This document shows, one piece after another, positions 32,642-40,004 of a stretch of DNA of 64,000 nt. This stretch comes from VXYL01 sp965199875 (GTDB lineage: Bacteria; Pseudomonadota; Gammaproteobacteria; Pseudomonadales; Azotimanducaceae). The DNA lies in contig OZ241346.1 of assembly GCA_965199875.1 (NCBI GenBank), positions 3,348,001-3,412,000 of the forward strand. Direction: 5' to 3'. Both the position numbers and the translations under genes were made by a program. Position 1 is the first letter of the stretch. Every line of letters starts with the position of its first letter. The notes beneath the pieces are model-generated. The model ran no database searches and was not told the origin of the DNA. It saw nothing but the letters and a program-made list of their open reading frames with translations.

Positions 32642-33598
32642 ATGCATCTCGGCCTGACGCCCTGGCGCATCTCCGGGCGGCTTAGCGCGGCTCAACTCGC
32701 CGATCAAGGCGCCTTGGCGGAGCGCTGGGGATACCGTTCGTTCTGGCTGCCCGAAAACCACTTCGCCTCCGGCGCGACAGGTGCCGCGCGCAACTCGGCC
32801 ATCCCGGAGCCGTTGCTGCTGCTTGCCGCGGTGGCCGCCCGTACGCGCAGCATTCGACTCGCGACCACCTCCTACCTGCTGCCTCTGCGCCACCCCCTGC
32901 AGGCGGCGGAACAGGTGGCGGTGTTGGACCGATTGAGCGAGGGCCGGGTGATTCTGGGCGTCGGTCGCGGCTACCAGCCGGCCATGTTCGATGCGTTCTC
33001 GGTTTCGCGCCGGGACAAGCGGCGCATTTTCGAGTGGTGCCTGGCGACCATGATGTCGGCGTGGCAGGGCGAGCCGGTAGCCACGTCGGACGCCTCCGAA
33101 GTCGTCTTGTCGCCGCTGCCGGTGCAGCGTCCGCACCCGCCGATCTGGGTGGCCGCGTTCGGCCCGAAGGCGCTGGCCCAGGCAGGACGTCTGGGGCTGC
33201 CCTACATCGCTTCGCCGATGGAACCGGTGGCGCGACTGCGCGACAACTACGAGCGCCACGCGCAAGCCTGCGACGAAGCCGGCGCAAAGCGTCCGGCGGA
33301 GGTGCCCATCATGCGCACCGTGTTCGTCGCCGACGACGCGAGGCTGCTGCGGCGTGTGCGCGAAGACCTGCGCCGCAGCGCCCGACAGGTGGCATCGAGC
33401 GGCGTCCGCCGTGGCTACTCGCTGGCTGCGGAGGACTGGGCCATCGTTGGCGAACCCGCGGAAGTGCGCGACAAGGTGGCCGCCTACCGGGAGCAGCTGG
33501 GCATGACGCACTTGATCGCGACTAGGCTGCGCATTGGCCAAGTCGATGGCGCCGCGCTGGAACGTTCGCTGCGCCTGCTCGCGGAGCTGCTTGGCTGA
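32642..33598 (+). CDS. Luciferase-like flavin-dependent oxidoreductase
   Basis: The third luciferase-like enzyme of this cluster, 318 residues, with LGLTPWRISG, LAERWGYRSFWLPENHF, RTRSIRLATTSYLLPLRHPLQAAEQVAVLDRLSEGRVILGVGRGYQP (in pieces) and PPIWVAAFGPKALAQAGRLGLPYIASP. It begins with ATG 32642. It ends 36 bases before the convergent transporter gene. Its sequence differs clearly from the first two enzymes, so this is not a tandem duplication. Co-occurrence suggests oxidation of related substrates, though no pathway is visible. Confidence 0.85.
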   Translation: MHLGLTPWRISGRLSAAQLADQGALAERWGYRSFWLPENHFASGATGAARNSAIPEPLLLLAAVAARTRSIRLATTSYLLPLRHPLQAAEQVAVLDRLSEGRVILGVGRGYQPAMFDAFSVSRRDKRRIFEWCLATMMSAWQGEPVATSDASEVVLSPLPVQRPHPPIWVAAFGPKALAQAGRLGLPYIASPMEPVARLRDNYERHAQACDEAGAKRPAEVPIMRTVFVADDARLLRRVREDLRRSARQVASSGVRRGYSLAAEDWAIVGEPAEVRDKVAAYREQLGMTHLIATRLRIGQVDGAALERSLRLLAELLG

Positions 33599-33634
33599 AG
33601 GTCGTTCGCTCGCGAGTTGCCCGCTGGTGTCTCG

Positions 33635-34462
33635 TCAACGCTCCGAGGCAGCGACGGGTTCGTCGCCCGGGCCGATCTCTTCGTTCCTGGCAATGCCGAG
33701 GAACGGGCGCAGACGCGCCGTCAGCAGATAGACCGGGCCGGTGTCCACCAGCGCCGCGCCCAGCTTGAAGGCGTAGCCCGAAGCGATGAAGACGAACAGC
33801 TGCGGCCACAGCGGCGCGTTTTCGTCCACCGGCAGGCCGGTGGCCCAGAAGTGGGTGATCAGAATGACGGCCACGGTGTCGACCAGCTGGCTCGCCAGCG
33901 TGGAGCCGTTGTTGCGCAGCCACAGATGCCGGCCCCGGGTAAGCCACTTCCAGAAGTGGAACAGCTGTACGTCGCACCACTGCGCCGCCAGGTAGGCCAC
34001 CATGGATGCCGTCACGACGCCGAACGCCAAGGCGCGCACCTCGAAGAATACCGGCAGCCGCCCGGCCTCGTCGGGTACCAGTTCGCCCGTTGCCGGGTCC
34101 ACGTTCTCGAAGCCCGGCGGCGCCGGCAGGGCGCCGCCGATCCACAGCAGCAGGACGATCCAGACGTTCAGCACCAGGCCCATCCACACCAGCTCGGTGG
34201 CGCGCCGGCGCCCGTAGAGTTCGCTGATCAGATCGGTACATAGGAAGGTGATCGGGTAGGGCAGTGCGCCAATCGCGACGTACATGGGGATTTCAACCCC
34301 GAACAGCGAGAAGGAGAGGTCCACGAAGCGGCTGATGCCAAGCAGGTTCAGCAGCGACAGCGTGCCAAGGAACATTCCCGCCAGCACGAGGAAGACGCGC
34401 TGGCGGCGCAGCTTGTAGTTGGGCGCTGCGCCGACTTGCTTGGCCGGCAGGGAACTGGGCAT
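33635..34462 (-). CDS. YhhQ/VUT family queuosine precursor transporter
   Basis: A 275-residue polytopic membrane protein of the VUT/YhhQ family, transporters of preQ0/preQ1-type 7-deazaguanine precursors. The family motifs are visible in ALPYPITFLCTDLISELYGRRRA near the N-terminus, MVAYLAAQWCDVQLFHFWK and LRNNGSTLASQLVDTVAVI. About six membrane segments are seen, with a hydrophilic Pro/Glu-rich loop between two of them. The ATG at 34462 (MPSSLPAKQ) was chosen. It lies 20 bases downstream of the SDR gene on the same strand. Placing a queuosine transporter after a pterin-family enzyme is suggestive, but the pterin enzyme has the PTPS-III motif, not the QueD one. Confidence 0.85.
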   Translation of the reverse strand: MPSSLPAKQVGAAPNYKLRRQRVFLVLAGMFLGTLSLLNLLGISRFVDLSFSLFGVEIPMYVAIGALPYPITFLCTDLISELYGRRRATELVWMGLVLNVWIVLLLWIGGALPAPPGFENVDPATGELVPDEAGRLPVFFEVRALAFGVVTASMVAYLAAQWCDVQLFHFWKWLTRGRHLWLRNNGSTLASQLVDTVAVILITHFWATGLPVDENAPLWPQLFVFIASGYAFKLGAALVDTGPVYLLTARLRPFLGIARNEEIGPGDEPVAASER

Positions 34463-34482
34463 CGACTCGGCCCTGCCTTGGC

Positions 34483-35178
34483 CTACTTCTCGAGCTGGCC
34501 TAGGTTGGCGTGAACGACGCTGCCGTTCAGCACCGGACTGCCAGCCGCCCACAGCAAGGCGTCGGCGATTTCTTCAGGCTCGATCAGCCGGTTGAACGCC
34601 GACATGCCGCGCACCGCGTCGAGGGCGTCCGCGGGAACGTGCGCGCGCAGCATTTCGGTATCGGTAAAGCCTGGACAGATGCATGCGGTGTGGATGTTCG
34701 TGCCGGCCAGATCCTGGCAGCAGGCGCGCATCATGCCCACCTGCGCGTGCTTGCTGACGACGTAGGAGTAGCTGCCGGCCACCGCCTTTTCCGCCAGCGT
34801 CGAGCCGACGAACAGAATGCAGGAGCCAGCCGCCATGCGCGGCGCCGCCAGCCGGTTGAGGGCGTTCACCGCCACCACGTTCACTTCCAGCACCTGGCGC
34901 AGGGTCGGTTCGGGCACGTCCAGCGCCGTGTCGTTGCGCAGCCGTGCCGCATTGTGCACCAGCGCCACCTGTTCGGCGCCGTCCAGCAACGGGCGCAACT
35001 GCTCGCCAGCTTCCTCGACGGACTGCGGCGACGACAGATCGCAGCGGATGTGGCGAACCGCGTCGAGCGGACACGGCCGGCGCGACAGATTGACGACGGC
35101 GTAGCCCGCCTCGGCGAAGCGCCTCGCGGTGGCAAGGCCGATGCCGGCGCTGGCGCCGGTGACGACGGCCAGCTTCAT
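34483..35178 (-). CDS. Short-chain dehydrogenase/reductase
   Basis: A 231-residue classical SDR. The dinucleotide loop is TGASAGIG, followed by NLSRRP, whose arginines favour NADP(H). The NAG-type motif is HNAARL, the catalytic Ser lies in FVGSTLAEKAV, and YxxxK is YVVSK in SYSYVVSKHAQVG. The family cannot give a substrate, but its neighbour is a pyruvoyl-tetrahydropterin synthase homologue, so a sepiapterin- or dihydropterin-type reduction is reasonable. The ATG overlaps the TGA of that gene in an ATGA tetramer (35175-35178), which points to translational coupling. Confidence 0.88.
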   Translation of the reverse strand: MKLAVVTGASAGIGLATARRFAEAGYAVVNLSRRPCPLDAVRHIRCDLSSPQSVEEAGEQLRPLLDGAEQVALVHNAARLRNDTALDVPEPTLRQVLEVNVVAVNALNRLAAPRMAAGSCILFVGSTLAEKAVAGSYSYVVSKHAQVGMMRACCQDLAGTNIHTACICPGFTDTEMLRAHVPADALDAVRGMSAFNRLIEPEEIADALLWAAGSPVLNGSVVHANLGQLEK

Positions 35179-35687
35179 CGAACTGCCGCCTCCGGCTGCC
35201 AGACCACGCCCGCCCACTGGCCGGGACCGGAGGAGACGCGCACGTTCAAGGAGTCGATGGGCAGGCCAGCCAGCGCGTCGTCTTCGGTCAGCGAGCGCAT
35301 GAACCAGTGCGCCAGCTCTTCCACGGTGACGTTGCGAAGCGGCAGCAGCGTCGCGTCCCGGCGCAGGAAGACCAGCTGTTCGTCGGCGAAGTACACCGCA
35401 TGGCGCCGTTCGTCGGTCTCGATGCGCAAGTGCGGCGAGCGCGCCGCCAGCAGCACCGTTTCGTCCAGCGAATCGCACAGTGCTCGCAGCCTGGTCTTCA
35501 GCATGGCGTAGTCGAAGCACAGGCCGTCGGCCCCCACCGGGCCGGTCGCCGTGGCGGTGACGAAGAAGTTGTGGCCGTGCAGGTTTTCCCGCTCCCGGGC
35601 CGAGAAGACGGTGAAGTGCGCGGCAGAAAAGTGCATGTCTTCCTTGGCGATGTCGATGGTCGCCAAGGCGTCGCCGGCTGCGGTCAT
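35175..35687 (-). CDS. 6-pyruvoyl-tetrahydropterin synthase family, PTPS-III-like
   Basis: A 170-residue pterin synthase homologue. The zinc histidines are seen in FSAAH and in LHGHN. The catalytic Cys of QueD (CxxxHGH) is absent. The residues before HGH are RENL, giving ExxHGH, the pattern known for PTPS-III proteins that replace FolB in folate synthesis by converting dihydroneopterin triphosphate. A role in folate or a related pterin is thus more likely than queuosine, yet a queuosine-precursor transporter is in the same operon. Its start ATG (35687) overlaps the TGA of the HAD gene, and its stop overlaps the SDR start, both ATGA, so these three genes are tightly coupled. Confidence 0.87.
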   Translation of the reverse strand: MTAAGDALATIDIAKEDMHFSAAHFTVFSARERENLHGHNFFVTATATGPVGADGLCFDYAMLKTRLRALCDSLDETVLLAARSPHLRIETDERRHAVYFADEQLVFLRRDATLLPLRNVTVEELAHWFMRSLTEDDALAGLPIDSLNVRVSSGPGQWAGVVWQPEAAVR

Positions 35688-36364
35688 TGCGCGCCAATCG
35701 CGTCGGCGAAGTCGGCCAGCGTCTCGAAGCTCCACGTCGGCGTGGCGTCGGCCGTTCGGGCCGCGTTGCGATCGCGCATGATCCAGACGCTGTCGATGCC
35801 GAGGGCGTTCGCCGGGGCGATGTCGTGGAACAGGCTTTGCGCCACGTGCAGCGGCCGCGCATCGCCGATGGCGGCGAGGGCGGCGTCGAACATGCGCCGG
35901 TCGGGCTTGTAGGCACCGACGTCCTGGGCGGTGACGACGTGCTTGAAGGGTGTGCCCAGCCGCGTTGCCGTCTTGGCGAAGATGGCGTTGTCGATGTTGG
36001 AGACGACCACCAGGTCGAAGTGCCTGGCCAGCCGTTGCAGGGCTTCTGCCGTGTCCTCGAACAGCGGCCACTCGGCGACGCTGGCGGCAAAGCCGTTCAG
36101 CGCCTCGGCGTCCGGCGCAAAGCCCAGCCGCCTGCCTAGTCGTCGCAGCACTTCGCGCAGCACGTCCGCGTAGCGCCCGCCCTCGGCTTGCACCAGTGGT
36201 TCCGTCTCGGCGAAGAACTCCAGCAGAAAGTCGTCCACGACGTGGGCGTCGTGTTCCACCAGCAAGGGCTGCAGGTAGGCGACGATGCCGCTGCCCCAGT
36301 CCACCAGCGTGCCGTAGCAGTCGAAGGTGAGCACGTCGTAGTCGCTGCGGCGCAAAGCGGTCAT
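35684..36364 (-). CDS. HAD superfamily hydrolase (haloacid dehalogenase type II-like)
   Basis: A 226-residue phosphatase/dehalogenase-fold hydrolase. Motif I is DVLTFDCYGTLVDW with the nucleophile Asp. The VVVSNID, KPDRRMFDAAL and LGIDSVWIMRD stretches correspond to motifs II-IV of the family. The substrate is unknown; in this operon a phosphate removal from a pterin-type intermediate is an inference. ATG 36364 (MTALRRSDYDVL) was chosen over one five codons upstream. It begins 7 bases after the stop of the CULT-domain gene, and its TGA overlaps the next ATG, suggesting one transcript. Confidence 0.88.
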   Translation of the reverse strand: MTALRRSDYDVLTFDCYGTLVDWGSGIVAYLQPLLVEHDAHVVDDFLLEFFAETEPLVQAEGGRYADVLREVLRRLGRRLGFAPDAEALNGFAASVAEWPLFEDTAEALQRLARHFDLVVVSNIDNAIFAKTATRLGTPFKHVVTAQDVGAYKPDRRMFDAALAAIGDARPLHVAQSLFHDIAPANALGIDSVWIMRDRNAARTADATPTWSFETLADFADAIGAQ

Positions 36365-36371
36365 CGCTGCT

Positions 36372-36749
36372 TCAGCCAACCTGAATGCGGTCGAGAATCA
36401 AGCCGTAGAAGTGCTCGCTGGACTTCTCGAACAGCCAGCCCATGTGCGTGTTGCAGTTGCCGCACACCGCGAGGCGCCACAGAAAACCCGCGAACCAGCT
36501 GTCGGCGGAGTTGTAGCCGCCGCTGATGGCGCAGCCGGGAGCTTCCCGGTGACAGCCGAAGTGGTGGACGTAGCCGTAGGGGTTGGCGCAGGTGTGCTCG
36601 AAGGATCCGTCCACCTCGATGCGGTCCTGCACGTGTCCGATCACGTGCGAGCACTCGACGCAGAACAGGAAGCCCTCCTTCGGCAGCGTCTCGTCGACGA
36701 TGTCCTTGAGCTTGGGATCCAGCGTCTCCTGGTCGGTGGTGGCGTTCAT
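36372..36749 (-). CDS. Single-domain CULT (cereblon-like) protein
   Basis: A 125-residue soluble protein matching the CULT domain, the cyclic-imide-binding fold of cereblon found alone in some bacteria (for example MsCI4 of Magnetospirillum). Zinc-type cysteine pairs are at CVEC and CGNC. The ligand cage needs three tryptophans, seen in WFAGFLWRLAVCGNCNTHMGW: the W of WFAG, the W of FLW and the W of MGW align with human W380, W386 and W400. The family C-terminal strand reads FYGLILDRIQVG. No signal peptide is seen. The ATG at 36749 was chosen. The natural ligand in bacteria is not known; in this operon a pterin- or base-derived imide would be worth testing. Confidence 0.85.
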   Translation of the reverse strand: MNATTDQETLDPKLKDIVDETLPKEGFLFCVECSHVIGHVQDRIEVDGSFEHTCANPYGYVHHFGCHREAPGCAISGGYNSADSWFAGFLWRLAVCGNCNTHMGWLFEKSSEHFYGLILDRIQVG

Positions 36750-36762
36750 GGCTTGGCGCGGC

Positions 36763-38004
36763 TCAAGCGGCTGCTTGGACGATGGTGCGCAAGTCCACGT
36801 CGGCATCCGCCAGCTGTCGAGCATCCACGGGCTTGCCGATCAGCTGCCGGGCGGCCATGAACTCGCGGGCGCTGTTGACCGCTTCGGCGGCCATCAGCAC
36901 TCCGGCGCGCAGATAGAACGCGGTGAATCGCCCAGCGTCCGGGTCGCCGCGCAGGACGCGCACGTCGTCCGCTTCGGGAAAGCCCACGATCTGCAGCTTC
37001 AAGTCGTACTGATCGGACCAGAACCAGGGCATCGCGGCATAGGGCCTGGCGCCCCCGGCCATGTTCGCCGCCGCCACCCGGGACTGTTCCATGGCGTTCG
37101 GCACGGATTCCAGGCGCAGGCGCCGGCCGAGCAGCGGATTGGGATGGTTGGTGCAGTCGCCGGCGGCGTAGATGCGGGCGTTGGCGGTGCGCGCGTGTTC
37201 GTCGACGACGATGCCGTCGGCGCAAGGCAGGCCGGCCGCTTGGGCGAGTTCGACGTTGGGCTCGATGCCGATGCCGACGACTGCCAGATCCGCCAGGACG
37301 ACGCTGCCGTCGGCGCAGATCACGCTCCCTAGGCGCGCCCCTTCGCCGTTGGCCGCGCCGCCCTCGGCGGCGGCGAAGGATTCGACGCGCGCGCCGGTGC
37401 GAACGACGACGCCTTTGCTGCGGTGCAGTCGATGGTAGAACGCCGACAGCTCCGGGGTCGCCACCCGCGCCAGCAGGCGTTCTTCCATTTCCAGCACCGT
37501 CGCCTGCAATCCGAGCTGCACGGCCACCGCAGCTACCTCGAGGCCGATGTAGCCGCCGCCGACGATGGCGAGGCGCCGGCCCGGCTGGAACTCCTTCCTG
37601 ATGGCGTCGACGTCGGCGATGGTGCGCAGCGTATGCACTCCGGCGAGTTCGCTGCCCGGAGCGTCCAGTCGTCGCGCCGTGGCGCCGGTTGCCAGCAGCA
37701 GCTGGTCGTAGGCGAGGGTTTCGCCGTCGCTCAAGGCAAGCCGTCGGGCCTCCGCGTCCAGGGCTTCCGCGTACACGCCGGTTCGCACCTCGATGTTCTT
37801 GCTCGCGTAGAACGCCGCCGGGCGCAGATGCACCCGCTCGACGCCGTACTCGCCGGCCAGATACTGCTTCGACAGCGGCGGGCGCTGGTAGGGAACGTGC
37901 GCTTCGCCGGCGAGCACGACGATGGGTTCGGTGCAGCCCTCCTGGCGCAGGCTCGCCGCCGCCTGGCCCGCGGCCTGGCCGCCGCCGACGATCACCAACG
38001 ACAT
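36763..38004 (-). CDS. FAD-dependent pyridine nucleotide-disulfide/ferredoxin reductase family protein
   Basis: A 413-residue two-dinucleotide-fold flavoprotein like putidaredoxin or rhodocoxin reductase. The FAD loop is VIVGGGQAAGQAAASLR, the NAD(P)H loop is LAIVGGGYIGLEVAAVA, and the second FAD motif is ARIYAAGDCTNHPNP. The C-terminal domain carries PWFWSDQYDLKLQIVG, typical of this reductase group. It normally hands electrons from NADH to a [2Fe-2S] ferredoxin that feeds an oxygenase. Neither a ferredoxin nor a P450 lies next to it, so the partner is elsewhere. It lies upstream of the CULT gene with 13 bases between, so it may start the operon. Confidence 0.92.
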   Translation of the reverse strand: MSLVIVGGGQAAGQAAASLRQEGCTEPIVVLAGEAHVPYQRPPLSKQYLAGEYGVERVHLRPAAFYASKNIEVRTGVYAEALDAEARRLALSDGETLAYDQLLLATGATARRLDAPGSELAGVHTLRTIADVDAIRKEFQPGRRLAIVGGGYIGLEVAAVAVQLGLQATVLEMEERLLARVATPELSAFYHRLHRSKGVVVRTGARVESFAAAEGGAANGEGARLGSVICADGSVVLADLAVVGIGIEPNVELAQAAGLPCADGIVVDEHARTANARIYAAGDCTNHPNPLLGRRLRLESVPNAMEQSRVAAANMAGGARPYAAMPWFWSDQYDLKLQIVGFPEADDVRVLRGDPDAGRFTAFYLRAGVLMAAEAVNSAREFMAARQLIGKPVDARQLADADVDLRTIVQAAA

Positions 38005-38040
38005 GGGGAAAGCGCGCTAATGGTTCTTGCCGCTCATGGG

Positions 38041-38370
38041 CTAGCCCTTCTTGCCCGGCATCGGCATGGGAAAGGGCGTGACGTTGCTGCCGGTGCTGTC
38101 GGTGATCTTGGCCGCGCCTTCCTTCTCGACTTCGTCGATGCGAATGATGGCGTGCATGGGCACGAAGCTGCGCTGCACGCTCTCGAACTCGGTACGCAGC
38201 TTGTCTTCGCTGGGGTCGATGACCATCTGCGACTTCTCGCCGAAGATGTAGTCTTCGATTTCGACGAAGCCGTACAGGTCGCTCTGGTAGATCGAGTGCG
38301 CGTACACCTCGTAGATCTGACCGTGGCTGTGGAAGTAGATGCGGTAGATGCGGGGCTTGTCGTCGGGCAT
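38041..38370 (-). CDS. DUF1820 family protein
   Basis: A small soluble protein of 109 residues with the DUF1820 pattern: RIYRIYFHSHGQIYEVYAH, LYGFVEIEDYIFGEKSQMVIDPSEDKLR and SFVPMHAIIRIDEVEKEG. The family is widespread in gammaproteobacteria and of unknown function. It is 36 bases upstream of the flavoprotein gene on the same strand, so co-transcription is possible. A C-terminal Gly/Lys/Pro-rich tail follows the conserved part. Confidence 0.88.
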   Translation of the reverse strand: MPDDKPRIYRIYFHSHGQIYEVYAHSIYQSDLYGFVEIEDYIFGEKSQMVIDPSEDKLRTEFESVQRSFVPMHAIIRIDEVEKEGAAKITDSTGSNVTPFPMPMPGKKG

Positions 38371-38479
38371 GGGACAGCGGAGCTCTCAGCGGATTCGCAG
38401 ATTGTAATCGCTATCCGCCGCCGGTTGTTCAAGCAAGCAAAGCAGAAAGCACGGCATGGCGGGCACGTCACATCCGGCG

Positions 38480-38635
38480 CCTGTTGGACGCGCACCCCCT
38501 CGAACGCAGCGACGTTGCGCTCGTGCTGGCCGAAAGCCACGCCGATCAGATGCAGCGGCTGGCCGGAACGCCGATGCTTGTCGGCGTAGCCGCGTTGGCG
38601 GATCTGCGCCAGTGCCGCCTCGGCCTGGGCACGGT
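38480..38635 (-). pseudogene. C-terminal remnant of an AAA-ATPase/PD-(D/E)XK protein
   Basis: A short fragment reads EAALAQIRQRGYADKHRR, then SGQPLHLIGVAFGQHERNV. It matches the last about 50 residues of the intact gene at 60267-61808, where the same piece reads LKAKGYADKYRHLQQPIHLIGVEFSKASRNI. No preceding part of the gene survives on this side. It is a clear truncated paralogue just before the AlbA_2/ParA pair and may mark an insertion or deletion edge. Confidence 0.75.
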
Positions 38636-38777
38636 CAAGACGTCCGTTGGCGGACAGCCTCTGGCTGCCAACCAAGTCGGCGGTCGCCCCCGGGGCCGAG
38701 GCCCGCGGCGGTTGTTTCCAAGCAGGCCCTTCAGTAGTCTCGCGGCCAAGGTGCCAAACCCGGACGCGCTACTCGCC

Positions 38778-39989
38778 ATGAGCTATACGAACGCGGATCT
38801 CGAGGCGATGATGATCGATCTCGAGTCCGACCTGGTGGAGCGCAAGGAGTCGGCGCGAGACCGGGACAAGATTCGTCGCAACATCTGCGCGTTCGCCAAC
38901 GATCTGCCGCGCAACAACAAGCCGGGCGTCCTGCTCGTCGGCGTTCGCGACAACGGGGCATGCGCGTCTTTGCAGGTGGACGACGACTTGCTGACGCGCT
39001 TGGCGAACGTTCCTGGCGAGGGGCAGATCCTGCCGTTGCCGTCGATGACCGTGCAGAAACGAACCTTGCGCGGCTGCGAAGTGGCGGTTGTCGCCGTAGC
39101 GCCGTCGGCGGAAACGCCGGTGCGGTACCGAGGCCGGGTGTGGGTGCGGGTAGGCCCCACCGTTCGGGAGGGGTCCCTGGCCGACGAGAGAAACCTCGCG
39201 GAGCGGCGCCGCGCAAGCGACCTTCCCTTCGACTCCAGACCCGCCGACGGCGCCAGCCTCGCGGCACTGGACACGGACTTCGTCCACGACCACTACCTGC
39301 CGAGCGCCATCGACCGCGACTTGCTGCAGCGCAATGCCCGCTCGTTCGACGAGCAGCTGCACTCCCTGAGGCTGGCGCACGGCGGCGCTCCCACTTGGGG
39401 TGGGTTGATCGCGTTCGCTATCGACCCGCTGGCGTTCGTTCCCGGTGCCTCGGTGCAGTTTCTGCGCCTCGATGGCAAGATGGTGACGTCGCCTATCGTC
39501 AACCAGCGGACGCTTGCCGGCCGGCTCGACGACATCATCCGCCAGCTGAACGAACTGCTTTCCCTGAACATCGCCGTCTCCGCGCGAGTGGCGGGCTCGC
39601 TGCGCGAGCAACGCCAGCCGGAGTACCCGCTGGACGCTCTGCGCCAGCTAGCGCACAACGCCCTCATGCACCGAAGCTACGAGGGCACGCACACGCCGGT
39701 GCGCGTCTACTGGTACGCCGACCGGGTGGAGATCGCCAGCCCCGGCGGCCTGTACGGGCGCATGACACCCGAAAACTGCGGCCAGGGAGACACCGACTAC
39801 CGCAATCCGCTGCTCGCGGAAGTCATGGCCAACCTCGGCTTCGCGCAGCGCTTTGGCCTTGGCATTCCCTTGGCCAAGGAAGCGCTCTTGGACAACGGCA
39901 ACCCGCCGCCGGAGTTCCGTTTCGAGCAACAGCTGGTGGCGGTAACCGTGCGCGCTCGGGGCGCAGCTGGGCGACGCGATGCGGACTAG
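38778..39989 (+). CDS. AlbA_2 (Schlafen-like) ATP-binding protein
   Basis: A 403-residue protein with an N-terminal AlbA_2/Schlafen-like domain: the early acidic stretch DLVERKESARDRDKIRRNICAFAND and then GVLLVGVRDNG. The middle holds the typical RYRGRVWVRVGPTVREGS. The C-terminal part resembles the RecG-like/HATPase-type domain of such proteins, with ALRQLAHNALMHRSYEGTHTPVRVYWYADRVEIASPGGLYGRMTP, GQGDTDYRNPLLAEVMANLGF and RFGLGIPLAKEALL. Such proteins are often annotated as transcriptional regulators, but several relatives belong to defence loci. A strong partner, a ParA-like gene, begins 15 bases downstream. The start ATG 38778 was chosen because AlbA_2 homologues begin near it. Confidence 0.88.
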   Translation: MSYTNADLEAMMIDLESDLVERKESARDRDKIRRNICAFANDLPRNNKPGVLLVGVRDNGACASLQVDDDLLTRLANVPGEGQILPLPSMTVQKRTLRGCEVAVVAVAPSAETPVRYRGRVWVRVGPTVREGSLADERNLAERRRASDLPFDSRPADGASLAALDTDFVHDHYLPSAIDRDLLQRNARSFDEQLHSLRLAHGGAPTWGGLIAFAIDPLAFVPGASVQFLRLDGKMVTSPIVNQRTLAGRLDDIIRQLNELLSLNIAVSARVAGSLREQRQPEYPLDALRQLAHNALMHRSYEGTHTPVRVYWYADRVEIASPGGLYGRMTPENCGQGDTDYRNPLLAEVMANLGFAQRFGLGIPLAKEALLDNGNPPPEFRFEQQLVAVTVRARGAAGRRDAD

Positions 39990-40004
39990 CGGCAGCGCAA
40001 TGCC

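Noticed and set aside
34462..36749. Complete queuosine biosynthesis operon
   Set aside because: The PTPS protein lacks the QueD cysteine and queC, queE and queF are not present; only a YhhQ-type transporter supports it.
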